A program made the translations under genes and the position numbers. Positions 34,645-42,965 of a stretch of 46,273 bases of DNA are shown piece by piece. Numbering within the stretch: the first letter of the stretch is position 1; every line of letters starts with the position of its first letter. The stretch is from Bacteroidales bacterium (GTDB taxonomy: Bacteria; Bacteroidota; Bacteroidia; Bacteroidales; UBA12170): contig JAGGUP010000001.1 of assembly GCA_021158405.1 (NCBI GenBank), forward strand, positions 1 through 46,273, in the 5' to 3' direction. The notes below the pieces were generated by a model. The model searched no databases. It saw only the letters and a program-made list of their open reading frames with translations, and was not told where the DNA came from.

Positions 34645-35814
34645 ATGTTAGCCATAAAATTAGCTTTCAAAAACTTAATGGGCGCAGGGCTTCGTACCTG
34701 GCTCAATGTCATTGTGTTGTCATTAGCTTTCGTGCTTATAATTTTTTATAATGGTTTGATGGATGGATGGAATAGACAAGCAAGAAACGATACCCAAGAC
34801 TGGGAAATTGGCAATGGACAATTTTGGCATCCCGATTACGATAAGTTTGATCCTTATACAATAGAAGAATCAAATGAAGTGATCTCTGATGAGATTCAAA
34901 CACTGATAGAAGAAGATAAAGTCACACCCCTATTAATCCGCCAAATAACTATTTATCCACAAGGACGTTTAATGAGTGCTAGACTAAAAGGTGTTGATCC
35001 TAATCAAGAAATTATAAAGTTACCTTCAGCAGATATTCGAAATTCACAAAACAAATATGCAGCAATTATTGGCGAAGGAATGGCAAATGCCACAAAACTA
35101 AAAGTTGGCGATCAAGTTCTCATGCGATGGCGCGATAAAAACGGAACTTTCGATGCGCACGAAATTGAAATTGTTTCCATCTTTAATTGTAATGTACCAC
35201 AAGTTGAAAACGGCACAATATATATGGATATTGAAGTCGTACAGGAAATGGCTAATTTGCATAATCAAGCAACGATGTTAGTTACAAGTCGAGATTATGA
35301 AAACACTAAACTCGAAGGTTGGGAGTTCAAAGACTTAAATTTCTTATTGGCTGAATTTGATAAAATTATTGAATCGAAAAAAGGTGGAGGAATGGTGCTG
35401 CAATCTATATTGCTTTTGCTTGCATTATTGGCAGTATTTGACACTCAAGTACTCTCTATTTTTCGTCGTCAGAAAGAAATTGGCACCTATATGGCTTTGG
35501 GCTTAACCCGAACAAGAATAGTAGGCATATTTACCGTAGAAGGTGCTGCACATAGTATTTTGGCCGCTATTGTTGGTGCTATTTACGGAATACCTCTCTT
35601 TATTTATTTAAGTAAAGTTGGTATCTATTATGGGAATATTGCAAAAGCGTCCGGACTAACAATAGCAGAAACTTTATACCCTTATTATAGCGTAGGTTTA
35701 ATTATCACCAGCATAATTATAGTTGTGGTATCTGCTACAATTGTTAGCTATCTACCAGCACGTAAAATTTCTAAAATGAGTCCAACTCAAGCTTTGAAAG
35801 GAAAAATACAATGA
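34645..35814 (+). CDS. FtsX/MacB-type ABC permease (first of two)
   Basis: A 389-residue protein with one N-terminal helix (about 15-37), a large periplasmic domain (about 40-250) and three C-terminal helices (about 250-375). FtsX hallmarks are LRTWLNVIVLSLAFVLIIFYNG near the N terminus and RRQKEIGTYMALGLTRTRI in the cytosolic coupling region, ending SYLPARKISKMSPTQAL (quoted in parts). This is the LolC/LolE topology. Its stop overlaps the next start by four bases (ATGA), so the two permeases are made together and presumably form a heterodimer. Confidence 0.9.
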   Translation: MLAIKLAFKNLMGAGLRTWLNVIVLSLAFVLIIFYNGLMDGWNRQARNDTQDWEIGNGQFWHPDYDKFDPYTIEESNEVISDEIQTLIEEDKVTPLLIRQITIYPQGRLMSARLKGVDPNQEIIKLPSADIRNSQNKYAAIIGEGMANATKLKVGDQVLMRWRDKNGTFDAHEIEIVSIFNCNVPQVENGTIYMDIEVVQEMANLHNQATMLVTSRDYENTKLEGWEFKDLNFLLAEFDKIIESKKGGGMVLQSILLLLALLAVFDTQVLSIFRRQKEIGTYMALGLTRTRIVGIFTVEGAAHSILAAIVGAIYGIPLFIYLSKVGIYYGNIAKASGLTIAETLYPYYSVGLIITSIIIVVVSATIVSYLPARKISKMSPTQALKGKIQ

Positions 35815-37082
35815 TAAAGTTTTTATTAAAAGGAATTTTAAGAGACCGTAGCCGAAGTTTACTTCCAATAATAGTCGTCTCTATAGGTGTTTTTCTAACT
35901 ATCGTGATGAGCGCCTGGATGAAAGGCATTTTTACGGATATGATTGATATGAATGCAAATTTTACCACCGGTCATGTGAAAATAATGACTCGTGCTTATG
36001 CTGAGAACTCCAATCAAATGCCTTTAGATTTAGCTTTATTGGGCATAGATGAACTAAAGCAAAATTTAGAGAAAGATTATCCAGATATGGAATGGGTTTC
36101 TCGAATCAATTTCGGAGGTTTATTGGATGTGCCTGATAAAAATGGAGAAACACGCGCTCAAGGTCCTGCAGCTTGTAAGGCTATCGATTTCTTTCATAAT
36201 CCGAAAGAGATAGAACGGATGAATATTTCAAAATCATTAGTAAAAGGAAGTATTCCAAAAAAACCAGGTGAAGCCATAATTAGCGATGAGTTTGCAGAAA
36301 AATTTGGGGTGAAACTTGGCGAAGATGTGACTCTTTTTGGTTCTACTATGAATGGCAGTATGCTTTTCAAAACATTCACGGTATGTGGAACAATTCGTTT
36401 TGGAATGACTATGCTCGACAGAGGTGCTATTTTGATGGACATTAGCGATGCACAGCTCGCCTTGGATATGGAAAATGGATCAACTGAAATATTAGGATAC
36501 TTCAATGATGGGAATTATGATAAACTTAAAGTAGAAGAAGTAACAAATACATTCAACTCAAAATACAGTAAAGAAAATGATGAGTTTTCGCCTCAAATGC
36601 ATAAGCTAGAAGAACAATCAGGCTTGGGAGATTATTTAGCAATGGCCGATGGCATGATAGGAATGATGATTACATTTTTTGTTATAGCTATGTCGATAGT
36701 ACTTTGGAATACAGGACTTTTGGGCGGATTACGTCGTTATACCGAATATGGAATACGTTTGGCTTTAGGCGAAGAGAAAAAGCATATTTATAAAACAATG
36801 ATTTATGAAGCTATTTTAATCGGAATAATAGGTTCTGTACTGGGAACAATATTAGGATTGGGAATGGCTTATTACCTTCAGGAAGTAGGACTCGATTTTA
36901 GTGAAATGACAAAAAATATCAGTATGATGATGCCTCCAATTTACAGAGCAACTATCTTTCCCGACTTATTTTATATTGGATTTATTCCTGGGCTAATAGC
37001 AATGGTTTCAGGAAATGCTTTAGCAGGTCTTACAATATACAAACGAAAAACGTCCCAACTGTTTAAGGAGCTGGAAGTGTAA
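35811..37082 (+). CDS. FtsX/MacB-type ABC permease (second of two)
   Basis: A 423-residue partner of the preceding permease: N-terminal helix (LLPIIVVSIGVFLTIVMSAW), periplasmic domain, then helices near 280-300, 330-355 and 390-410, with GLRRYTEYGIRLALGEEKK as the coupling segment. Met-rich patches (MADGMIGMMITFF, ISMMMPP) are noticeable in the late helices and the last loop. Its stop is the last of the uninterrupted operon; the four-helix-bundle cassette begins 19 bases later. Confidence 0.9.
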   Translation: MIKFLLKGILRDRSRSLLPIIVVSIGVFLTIVMSAWMKGIFTDMIDMNANFTTGHVKIMTRAYAENSNQMPLDLALLGIDELKQNLEKDYPDMEWVSRINFGGLLDVPDKNGETRAQGPAACKAIDFFHNPKEIERMNISKSLVKGSIPKKPGEAIISDEFAEKFGVKLGEDVTLFGSTMNGSMLFKTFTVCGTIRFGMTMLDRGAILMDISDAQLALDMENGSTEILGYFNDGNYDKLKVEEVTNTFNSKYSKENDEFSPQMHKLEEQSGLGDYLAMADGMIGMMITFFVIAMSIVLWNTGLLGGLRRYTEYGIRLALGEEKKHIYKTMIYEAILIGIIGSVLGTILGLGMAYYLQEVGLDFSEMTKNISMMMPPIYRATIFPDLFYIGFIPGLIAMVSGNALAGLTIYKRKTSQLFKELEV

Positions 37083-37101
37083 AAGAGTGCACTAAAATTA
37101 A

Positions 37102-37122
37102 AAGTTGGAAGTGACTTAAGTT
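37102..37122 (+). repeat. Left inverted repeat of the four-helix-bundle cassette
   Basis: This 21-mer reads AAGTTGGAAGTGACTTAAGTT. Its reverse complement matches 37586-37606 at 18 of 21 positions. The two repeats face each other around the four-helix-bundle gene. Confidence 0.6.
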
Positions 37123-37183
37123 AAAAACGATTATTTGGTTTTGTTTATGCAAAAAGACTTCATTAAATTTAAAACTTATTGAA

Positions 37184-37540
37184 ATGGATAATAAAGAATT
37201 TAGTATACTTCTTGAGAAAAGAACAAAAACATTTGCTGTTGAGATAATTAAATTATCAGCAAAACTCCCAAATACAATCGAAAGTAAAGTTATCCGAAAT
37301 CAAATCACTAAGTCAGGAACAAGTATTGGCGCAAACTATAGAGAAGCAAATAGAGCTAGAAGTAAGGCTGATTTTAAGAATAAAATAAAAATCTCTGTTG
37401 GCGAGGCAAATGAAACAGTTTATTGGCTAGAAATTATTGTTGAAATGAATTGGCTCAAACAAGATGATTTACATTCGATTACTAATGAAGCGAAAGAAAT
37501 TCTAGCGATTTTCACTTCAATTTCAAATAAGCTAAGCTAA
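37184..37540 (+). CDS. Four-helix-bundle protein, 23S rRNA intervening-sequence (S23/IVP) family
   Basis: A 118-residue helical protein with the family signature: VIRNQITKSGTSIGANYREA, then RARSKADFKNKIKISVGEA and ETVYWLEII (quoted in parts). Homologues are encoded in 23S rRNA intervening sequences, as accessory proteins (Avd) of diversity-generating retroelements, and as scattered chromosomal orphans of unknown role; the surface is often basic and can bind nucleic acid. No retroelement reverse transcriptase or rRNA is nearby. The gene is bounded by inverted repeats and lies between operon genes that belong together, so it looks inserted. Confidence 0.9.
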   Translation: MDNKEFSILLEKRTKTFAVEIIKLSAKLPNTIESKVIRNQITKSGTSIGANYREANRARSKADFKNKIKISVGEANETVYWLEIIVEMNWLKQDDLHSITNEAKEILAIFTSISNKLS

Positions 37541-37585
37541 AAAATATGAACTTAATATTGAATATTATTCTACTCATAATCACAC

Positions 37586-37606
37586 AACTTAAGGCACTTG
37601 TAACTT
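37586..37606 (-). repeat. Right inverted repeat of the four-helix-bundle cassette
   Basis: AACTTAAGGCACTTGTAACTT, the imperfect inverted partner of 37102-37122 (18 of 21 matches). It overlaps the short tandem repeat at 37595-37624. Confidence 0.6.
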
Positions 37607-37624
37607 TAGACACTTGTAACTTTA
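37595..37624 (+). repeat. Tandem 14-mer repeat, period 16
   Basis: CACTTGTAACTTTA occurs at 37595-37608 and again, identical, at 37611-37624. The repeats sit at the right edge of the cassette and 23 bases before the LolA-like gene. TAACTTTA resembles a -7 box with its last base changed, so a weak promoter is conceivable. Confidence 0.85.
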
Positions 37625-37646
37625 AAATAAATTAAAAAAAGAAATA

Positions 37647-38381
37647 ATGAAAAATATATTAATCTCCTTGTTTACCTTCCTATTCTTAGGCTCTTTATCT
37701 GCTCAAAACGCAAATAAAATTATAGAAAAAGTAGATGCAAATATGTCATCAAAAAACAGAATAGTAGAATCATCAATGATTATTCACGGAAAACGCAATA
37801 GTCGTACTATTACTTCTCTTTCTTATTCCGTTGGCGATAAAAAATCCTTTACAGAGTATTTATCACCCGCCAGAGAGCGAGGAACAAAAATGCTTAAACT
37901 TGAAGATAAGCTATGGATTTATTCTCCAAGTACTGATAGAATAATACAAATTTCCGGACATATGCTCCGCCAATCTTTAATGGGCTCTGACTTATCTTAC
38001 GAGGATATGATGGACGACCGTAAACTAACAGAAGTTTATACGGCAAAAGTTGTCGGAGAAGAAAATATTGATGGACGAAAGTGTTATATCCTAGAACTTA
38101 AAGCCAAAGTAGTTGATGTCGCTTATTACTCACAAAAAATATGGATAGATCAGGAGTATTTTGTTCCACTTAAAGAAGATTTATTTGCCAAAAGCGGCAA
38201 ACTCCTTAAACAAACTACTTTCTCGAATGTGAAAAAAGTTCAAGGGCGATGGTATCCAACTAAAATGGTTTACAAAGATATGCTCAAGCAAGGAAATGGC
38301 ACGGAATTTATTGTTAACAGCATGAAATTCAATCAGGAGATTCAGGAGTATATTTTTACTAAAGCGGCTTTAAAACAATAA
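37647..38381 (+). CDS. LolA-like outer-membrane lipoprotein-sorting protein
   Basis: A signal peptide (MKNILISLFTFLFLGSLSAQ) precedes a LolA/LppX-type half-barrel domain. Family marks are an N-terminal ANKIIEKVDANM helix, GTKMLKLEDKLWIYSP, the MGSDLSYEDMMD segment, and CYILELKAK. In proven relatives the hydrophobic cavity carries an acyl chain or lipoprotein across the periplasm. As the product of the same operon as LolCDE-like ABC parts and a barrel, it is the expected periplasmic carrier. There is no lipobox, so it is soluble. The gap to the last permease is filled by the four-helix-bundle cassette. Confidence 0.88.
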   Translation: MKNILISLFTFLFLGSLSAQNANKIIEKVDANMSSKNRIVESSMIIHGKRNSRTITSLSYSVGDKKSFTEYLSPARERGTKMLKLEDKLWIYSPSTDRIIQISGHMLRQSLMGSDLSYEDMMDDRKLTEVYTAKVVGEENIDGRKCYILELKAKVVDVAYYSQKIWIDQEYFVPLKEDLFAKSGKLLKQTTFSNVKKVQGRWYPTKMVYKDMLKQGNGTEFIVNSMKFNQEIQEYIFTKAALKQ

Positions 38382-38388
38382 CAGATAA

Positions 38389-39168
38389 TTATTCACCTTT
38401 AAACTCAGGTTTTCGCTTTTCTAAAAAGGCCTGTTTGCCTTCTTTCATATCGGCGCTAGTATATGCCATATATCTTAACTGATTAATTTTCTCATAAGAT
38501 TGAGAATCAAGAGGTCGGGCTTTGCTTAATAAATTCATCTGTTGTTTAGTAACTAAAATACTTAAAGGGGAGTTTTCTGCTATCTTATTAGCTAGCTTGT
38601 AGGTGAAATCTTCAATTTCTTCCTGACTAACCAAATGATTTAATACCCCAAGATTATAGGCTTTCTCAGAAGAAATGGGCTGAGCAGTATAAAACATTTC
38701 TTTTGCAATATTGATAGGAATCCTATTTAAAAAATTCATAATACCCGTGGCATTGTATGGAACTCCCATTTTTGCAGTTGTAATAGCAAAGCTGGTTTTT
38801 GAAGTTCCTATTAAAATATCACAACTAAAAGCTAAATCACAACCACCTCCCCAAACACTTCCATCGAGTAAAGCGATAACAGGCTGGGGAAATTCTTCAA
38901 TTTTACGCATCAATTTCTCTAAAGGATTGTTGTATGGCAAAGGATCTTTTCCCGGATCTGGCAATTCGTGAATATTAGAACCTGCACACCAAACATTAGC
39001 TTCAGGATTGTTTCTTAAGATTACAACGCGGATATTAATTGTTCTGAAATCATCAAATGCTTCACAAAGCTCATTCAATAATTTTGAATCAAATGCATTT
39101 CTGCTTCGATCATTATCGAGCGTGATAGTAGCAATTTTATTTTTAACATTCGTTTTAATGAATTGCAT
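38389..39168 (-). CDS. scpB: Methylmalonyl-CoA decarboxylase-like enoyl-CoA hydratase family protein
   Basis: A 259-residue crotonase-fold protein that matches E. coli ScpB (YgfG) in blocks absent from ordinary hydratases: IHELPDPGKDPLPYNNPLEKL, GSVWGGGCDLAFSCDIL, MGVPYNATGI and the C-terminal FLEKRKPEF (quoted in parts). The family decarboxylates methylmalonyl-CoA to propionyl-CoA, with the GSVWGG loop forming the oxyanion hole. No mutase or CoA-transferase gene of that pathway is in the window. It follows the cysH gene after 51 bases on the same strand; whether they share a transcript is unclear. Confidence 0.8.
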   Translation of the reverse strand: MQFIKTNVKNKIATITLDNDRSRNAFDSKLLNELCEAFDDFRTINIRVVILRNNPEANVWCAGSNIHELPDPGKDPLPYNNPLEKLMRKIEEFPQPVIALLDGSVWGGGCDLAFSCDILIGTSKTSFAITTAKMGVPYNATGIMNFLNRIPINIAKEMFYTAQPISSEKAYNLGVLNHLVSQEEIEDFTYKLANKIAENSPLSILVTKQQMNLLSKARPLDSQSYEKINQLRYMAYTSADMKEGKQAFLEKRKPEFKGE

Positions 39169-39219
39169 TTTTTTAGGTTTAAAGTGTCTGGAATTGTTAA
39201 GTGAGAAAAGTCTTAAAAT

Positions 39220-39921
39220 TTACTTGGCATGCAAGCCACATTCTTTGGTTTCAGGGTTTTCCCACCACCAACGGCCGGCTCGCAAATCTTCACCCTCTTC
39301 AATAGCACGTGTACAAGGCTGACAACCAACACTTGGGAAACCCTTGTCGTGCAAACGATTATAAGGAACGTTATTTGCTTTGATATATTTCCAAACCTGA
39401 TTTTCTGTCCAATCCACAATTGGGTTTAGTTTTATTAATCCATTGGCTTCATCCCATTCTATCATTTGAATATCTGTGCGGGTAACGCTTTGATCGCGTC
39501 TTAATCCGCAAATCCAAACATCCAAACTTTTAAAGGCACGCTTAAGAGGTTCAATTTTACGAATATGACAACATAGCTTTCTGTTTTCGATACTTTCAAA
39601 AAACAAATTAACCCCTTTTTCTTTTACCATTTCTTCCACCTGATGAGCATCAGGAAAATAGACTTGAATTGATATATTATACCGTTTTGAGCTACGATCG
39701 ATCAAATCAAAAGTTTCAGGAAAAAGGCGTCCGGTATCTAAAGTGAAAATCTTTGTTGATTTATCTATTTTTGCAATCATATCAGTAATTACCTGATCTT
39801 CGGCTCCTAAACTATTTGAAAAGGCTATTCTGTCACCATATTTTTCAAGAAAGAATTTAATTACTTCTTGAGGTGTTTTATTTAGACTTAGGTTTTGTAA
39901 TTCTTCAATTTGAGCTTGCAT
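39220..39921 (-). CDS. cysH: Assimilatory APS-type reductase CysH with 4Fe-4S cluster
   Basis: The PP-loop-like SLGAEDQV (38-45) and LDTGRLFPET segments show the PAPS-reductase family. Two Cys pairs, Cys117-Cys118 and Cys200-x2-Cys203, are the cluster ligands that mark APS-reducing CysH and are missing from E. coli-type PAPS reductase. The catalytic Cys228 is in the conserved ECGLH near the C terminus. It reduces adenylyl sulfate to sulfite with thioredoxin. The 233-residue length is normal. No cysDN, sulfite reductase or transporter gene is nearby. Confidence 0.92.
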   Translation of the reverse strand: MQAQIEELQNLSLNKTPQEVIKFFLEKYGDRIAFSNSLGAEDQVITDMIAKIDKSTKIFTLDTGRLFPETFDLIDRSSKRYNISIQVYFPDAHQVEEMVKEKGVNLFFESIENRKLCCHIRKIEPLKRAFKSLDVWICGLRRDQSVTRTDIQMIEWDEANGLIKLNPIVDWTENQVWKYIKANNVPYNRLHDKGFPSVGCQPCTRAIEEGEDLRAGRWWWENPETKECGLHAK

Positions 39922-39946
39922 AGGGTTATACTATTTGTTAAGTCAG

Positions 39947-39954
39947 CAAAGATA
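39947..39954 (-). promoter_or_regulatory. -7 promoter box of cysH
   Basis: On the minus strand TATCTTTG matches TAnnTTTG, 25 bases before the start. No convincing -33 element is in register, as would fit an activator-dependent gene. Confidence 0.5.
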
Positions 39955-40431
39955 GACTTTTTCAGATTTTTCCGTCTAAGCTAAGTGGAACATATTTGTT
40001 ATAAAAATAGACAACTCCTAAACTGAAAATACTTGAAAGAACACCCAACATGGCTCTAATTTTTCTACAGGTAGAAGGAATATGTTAATCAAAATATTTA
40101 AATGTGGAACGAAGCAAGATCAATGAAAATAGCCCAAACAACTTTATTAAAGATGTAGAAATTGATCAAGCTAGTGCAATCTTGGTAAGCTAGTTCCCTA
40201 TTTTTCAAAAAAAATAGTTCATAACCACTATTTCAAATAAATAAAAATATAAATTTACTCGTAAGTAAATATAAAGTCGAATTTAAAATATATAATACAT
40301 TAATAATAAACTGATTATATCGATTAGACTATCTTGTTGGATTAAAAATGACCTGTTAACAAAATATCCAATCAGCTAAATTAAACGGTTTAAATGTCAC
40401 TAATTTAGTAGCACATAAAATTAAAAGCTGT
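39955..40431. other. Long gap without a gene, containing three inverted repeats
   Basis: Nearly 480 bases between divergent cysH and mpl hold no credible gene. Three inverted repeats are seen: TTCTAC-AG-GTAGAA (40063-40076), AAATAGT/ACTATTT (40212-40218 with 40227-40233), and ATTTACT-CGTA-AGTAAAT (40253-40270). A GTG-started frame of 29 codons at 40104-40193 is the longest plus-strand frame noted and shows no family. The right 200 bases are very AT-rich. A small RNA or operators for the divergent genes are possible. Confidence 0.5.
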
Positions 40432-41799
40432 ATGAATATTCATTTTATTGCCATTGGAGGAGCGGCCATGCATAATTTGGCAATTGCACTACATTTAAAA
40501 GGAAATAGTGTAAGTGGTTCTGACGATGAAATATTTGAACCTTCAAAATCACGATTGGCTAAATATGATTTATTACCTGAAAAATTTGGATGGTTTCCTG
40601 AGAAATTAACGACATCTATTGATGCTGTAATTTTAGGCATGCATGCTAGAATTGACAACCCTGAACTTCTGCGAGCCAAAGCATTAAATTTACCAATTTT
40701 CTCCTATCCGGAATATCTTTATGAGCAATCAAAGGACAAAATTCGTGTAGTAATTGGTGGAAGCCATGGGAAAACGACCATAACTGCAATGGTTTTACAT
40801 GTTCTTCAGCAATTAGGTTATGCTCCAGATTATATGGTTGGTTCTAAACTTGATGGTTTTGAAGTAATGGTTCGCTTATCTAAAGAGGCTAAAATAATGG
40901 TTTTGGAAGGGGATGAATATCTGAGTTCTCCTATAGATCGCAGACCAAAATTCCATCTCTACAAACCTAATATTGCTTTACTAAGCGGAATTGCATGGGA
41001 TCATATGAATGTATTTCCCACTTTTGATAATTACAAAGAACAGTTTGCTAAGTTTATCGAATTAATAGAAAAAGAAGGGACTTTAGTTTATGCTGCTTCC
41101 GATGATAATGTGGTCGAACTGGTAAAGGAAAGGAGAGAAGATATAAAAGCTTTCGCCTACCGCGCCTGCGATTCGATAATTAAAAATAAACAAACATTTA
41201 TCGTATTTGAAGCCAAACGTTTTGCGTTGAAAGTTTTTGGTGATCATAATCTACAGAATATCAACGGAGCCCGTTATATTTGTCAGGCTTTAGGCGTTAA
41301 ACCTATAGATTTTTTCAATGCTATCACCACTTTCCCTGGAACTTCAAACCGTTTAGAGCTTGTAGGAAAGAATGAAAAAACCACTATTTACAAAGATTTT
41401 GCTCATTCCCCTTCAAAATTAAAAGCGACAACAACAGCAGTAAAAGAACAATTTAAGAACTCAAGATTGCTAGCTTGTATGGAATTACATACATTCAGTA
41501 GTTTAAACAAAGCCTTTCTTTCGCAATATGCAAATGCAATGGATAAAACAGATATTCCAATTGTTTATTATAATCCAAAGACTCTTGAGCATAAAAAATT
41601 AGTTCCAATTTCAATAAAAGAAGTAAAACAAGCCTTTGCAAATGACGATTTGATCGTATTTACAGATACGGATGAACTTCAAAAATTCTTGCTTAGGCAA
41701 AATTGGCAAAATATGAACTTACTTCTAATGAGTTCTGGTAATTTTGGTGGCATGGACTATAATGCCTTATCTAAAAAAATTCTTGAGGTACAAAATTAG
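40432..41799 (+). CDS. mpl: Mpl-type UDP-N-acetylmuramate:murein tripeptide ligase
   Basis: A 455-residue Mur-ligase with an N-terminal Rossmann domain (IHFIAIGGAAMHNLA), ATP site GGSHGKTT (109-116), EGDEYLSSPIDRRPKF and GIAWDHMNVFPTF in the central domain, and the C-terminal DFAHSPSK. The EGDEY and YLYEQS segments point to Mpl rather than MurC. Mpl joins recycled L-Ala-D-Glu-meso-DAP to UDP-MurNAc in cell-wall recycling. It is monocistronic with a weak promoter-like TAATTTAG about 30 bases upstream. Confidence 0.85.
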   Translation: MNIHFIAIGGAAMHNLAIALHLKGNSVSGSDDEIFEPSKSRLAKYDLLPEKFGWFPEKLTTSIDAVILGMHARIDNPELLRAKALNLPIFSYPEYLYEQSKDKIRVVIGGSHGKTTITAMVLHVLQQLGYAPDYMVGSKLDGFEVMVRLSKEAKIMVLEGDEYLSSPIDRRPKFHLYKPNIALLSGIAWDHMNVFPTFDNYKEQFAKFIELIEKEGTLVYAASDDNVVELVKERREDIKAFAYRACDSIIKNKQTFIVFEAKRFALKVFGDHNLQNINGARYICQALGVKPIDFFNAITTFPGTSNRLELVGKNEKTTIYKDFAHSPSKLKATTTAVKEQFKNSRLLACMELHTFSSLNKAFLSQYANAMDKTDIPIVYYNPKTLEHKKLVPISIKEVKQAFANDDLIVFTDTDELQKFLLRQNWQNMNLLLMSSGNFGGMDYNALSKKILEVQN

Positions 41800-41902
41800 A
41801 CTTATAGATGATTGAAAGAGATTAAAAAAGTCTAATTTTCAAAAAGTTAAAATATTCAAGTTCGATAGCATATTAGCATCCAACCAATATTTTTACTCCT
41901 TA

Positions 41903-42895
41903 TTAGATTTTCACTTTCAATATAAAATTATCAAAGATTTGTGAAATATACAGATAATCATCGTAACGAATAGCTGTTGAGGCAGCACTAATTAATTTTC
42001 CATCATCAGAAAATAAGACTTCTTTTTCTCCTGATTTTGGGTCAAACTGATAGATAACAGAAGGAGAATGGTTTGTGGATTTTTTTTGATGTCGTAAAAA
42101 AGCAAATGTGTTAAGATGCGCTGCGACAATAAATTTATTTTTATATTTTGTTATATTATCACCTCCAATAATTTCGCTAATCATTTCTTTTTTAATAGAT
42201 TTATTTTCATTAATCGTAAATTTAAAAATCGAATTCTGGCGTACTGTACTGACATATAAATAGGGATTGTCAAAATAAATTCCATTTGCATAACTCAATT
42301 CATTATCAATATAATAAGTCTTCAAATCCTTAGGGAAATAAACAACTGATGAATGTTTTAATTTCAATGCTTGTTCAATAAAGCTATGGCGTTTTCCGGC
42401 ATCATTAGTTAAAAAGAAGCTGCCATCATTTAGTGCACTTATGTCATTTGGGGAATTAAATAGAACGTCTTGATATATGGCTTCAAAGACTAGTGTTCTC
42501 TTAAGAACTTTATATCGAACAACTGGATGCTGCTGATTCTCCTCATCATGAGTAATTATAAATAAACGTGGAATAGAATCGATAAGAATCAAATCAAAAC
42601 CATGAGGATTAAAGACCAGGTTTTCGGGTTCATTTGAGCGATTAAATACAAATACTGAATCTGTTTTCAAATCTATCCAATAGATGCCATTGGTCAATGA
42701 ATCTGTATTACGCCGTGTAGCACAACTTACCAGTATTCTTGGGTTTTCAGCAGAAGAAAAAGTATCCAAAACTATGTCTTCTGGTCCAAATCCAGTAATT
42801 ATTTTTTTTGTTTCAAAGGGTCCTGTTTTGGGAATTGAATTACATGATACCAGTAATATTCCTACGAAAAAGCTGAATAAGATTATTCGTTTCAT
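41903..42895 (-). CDS. Paraoxonase/SMP-30-like six-bladed beta-propeller lipoprotein
   Basis: The lipoprotein signal ends in the lipobox LVSC (MKRIILFSFFVGILLVSC). The rest reads as six beta-propeller blades with landmarks of the paraoxonase/arylesterase family: GPEDIV, FNPHGFDL, FNSPNDISAL, FFLTNDAG and LSYANGIYF, where the Glu, Asn and Asp residues would hold the catalytic and structural calcium ions. A lactonase or arylesterase activity in the outer envelope is possible but unproven. It follows rho on the same strand but is separated from it by a strong terminator. Confidence 0.7.
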   Translation of the reverse strand: MKRIILFSFFVGILLVSCNSIPKTGPFETKKIITGFGPEDIVLDTFSSAENPRILVSCATRRNTDSLTNGIYWIDLKTDSVFVFNRSNEPENLVFNPHGFDLILIDSIPRLFIITHDEENQQHPVVRYKVLKRTLVFEAIYQDVLFNSPNDISALNDGSFFLTNDAGKRHSFIEQALKLKHSSVVYFPKDLKTYYIDNELSYANGIYFDNPYLYVSTVRQNSIFKFTINENKSIKKEMISEIIGGDNITKYKNKFIVAAHLNTFAFLRHQKKSTNHSPSVIYQFDPKSGEKEVLFSDDGKLISAASTAIRYDDYLYISQIFDNFILKVKI

Positions 42896-42910
42896 AGTGT
42901 TTTATTTGTA

Positions 42911-42948
42911 ATGAAAAAACCGCTAATTCATAATGAATTAGCGGTTTT
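42911..42948 (-). terminator. Perfect 15-bp terminator hairpin after rho
   Basis: AAAACCGCTAATTCA (42916-42930) and TGAATTAGCGGTTTT (42934-42948) form a perfect 15-bp stem with a 3-nt loop. On the minus strand the stem ends in six T, so it should end the rho transcript. The A/T-rich foot gives it four T in the plus direction too. Confidence 0.9.
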
Positions 42949-42965
42949 ATATCTTATAAAATAGA

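Noticed and set aside
37184-37540. Accessory protein of a diversity-generating retroelement
   Set aside because: The protein is related to Avd, but there is no reverse transcriptase or template/variable repeat pair in the window.
40104-40193. 29-codon GTG-started frame in the cysH-mpl gap
   Set aside because: Too short, with no family resemblance and no promoter or ribosome-binding support.
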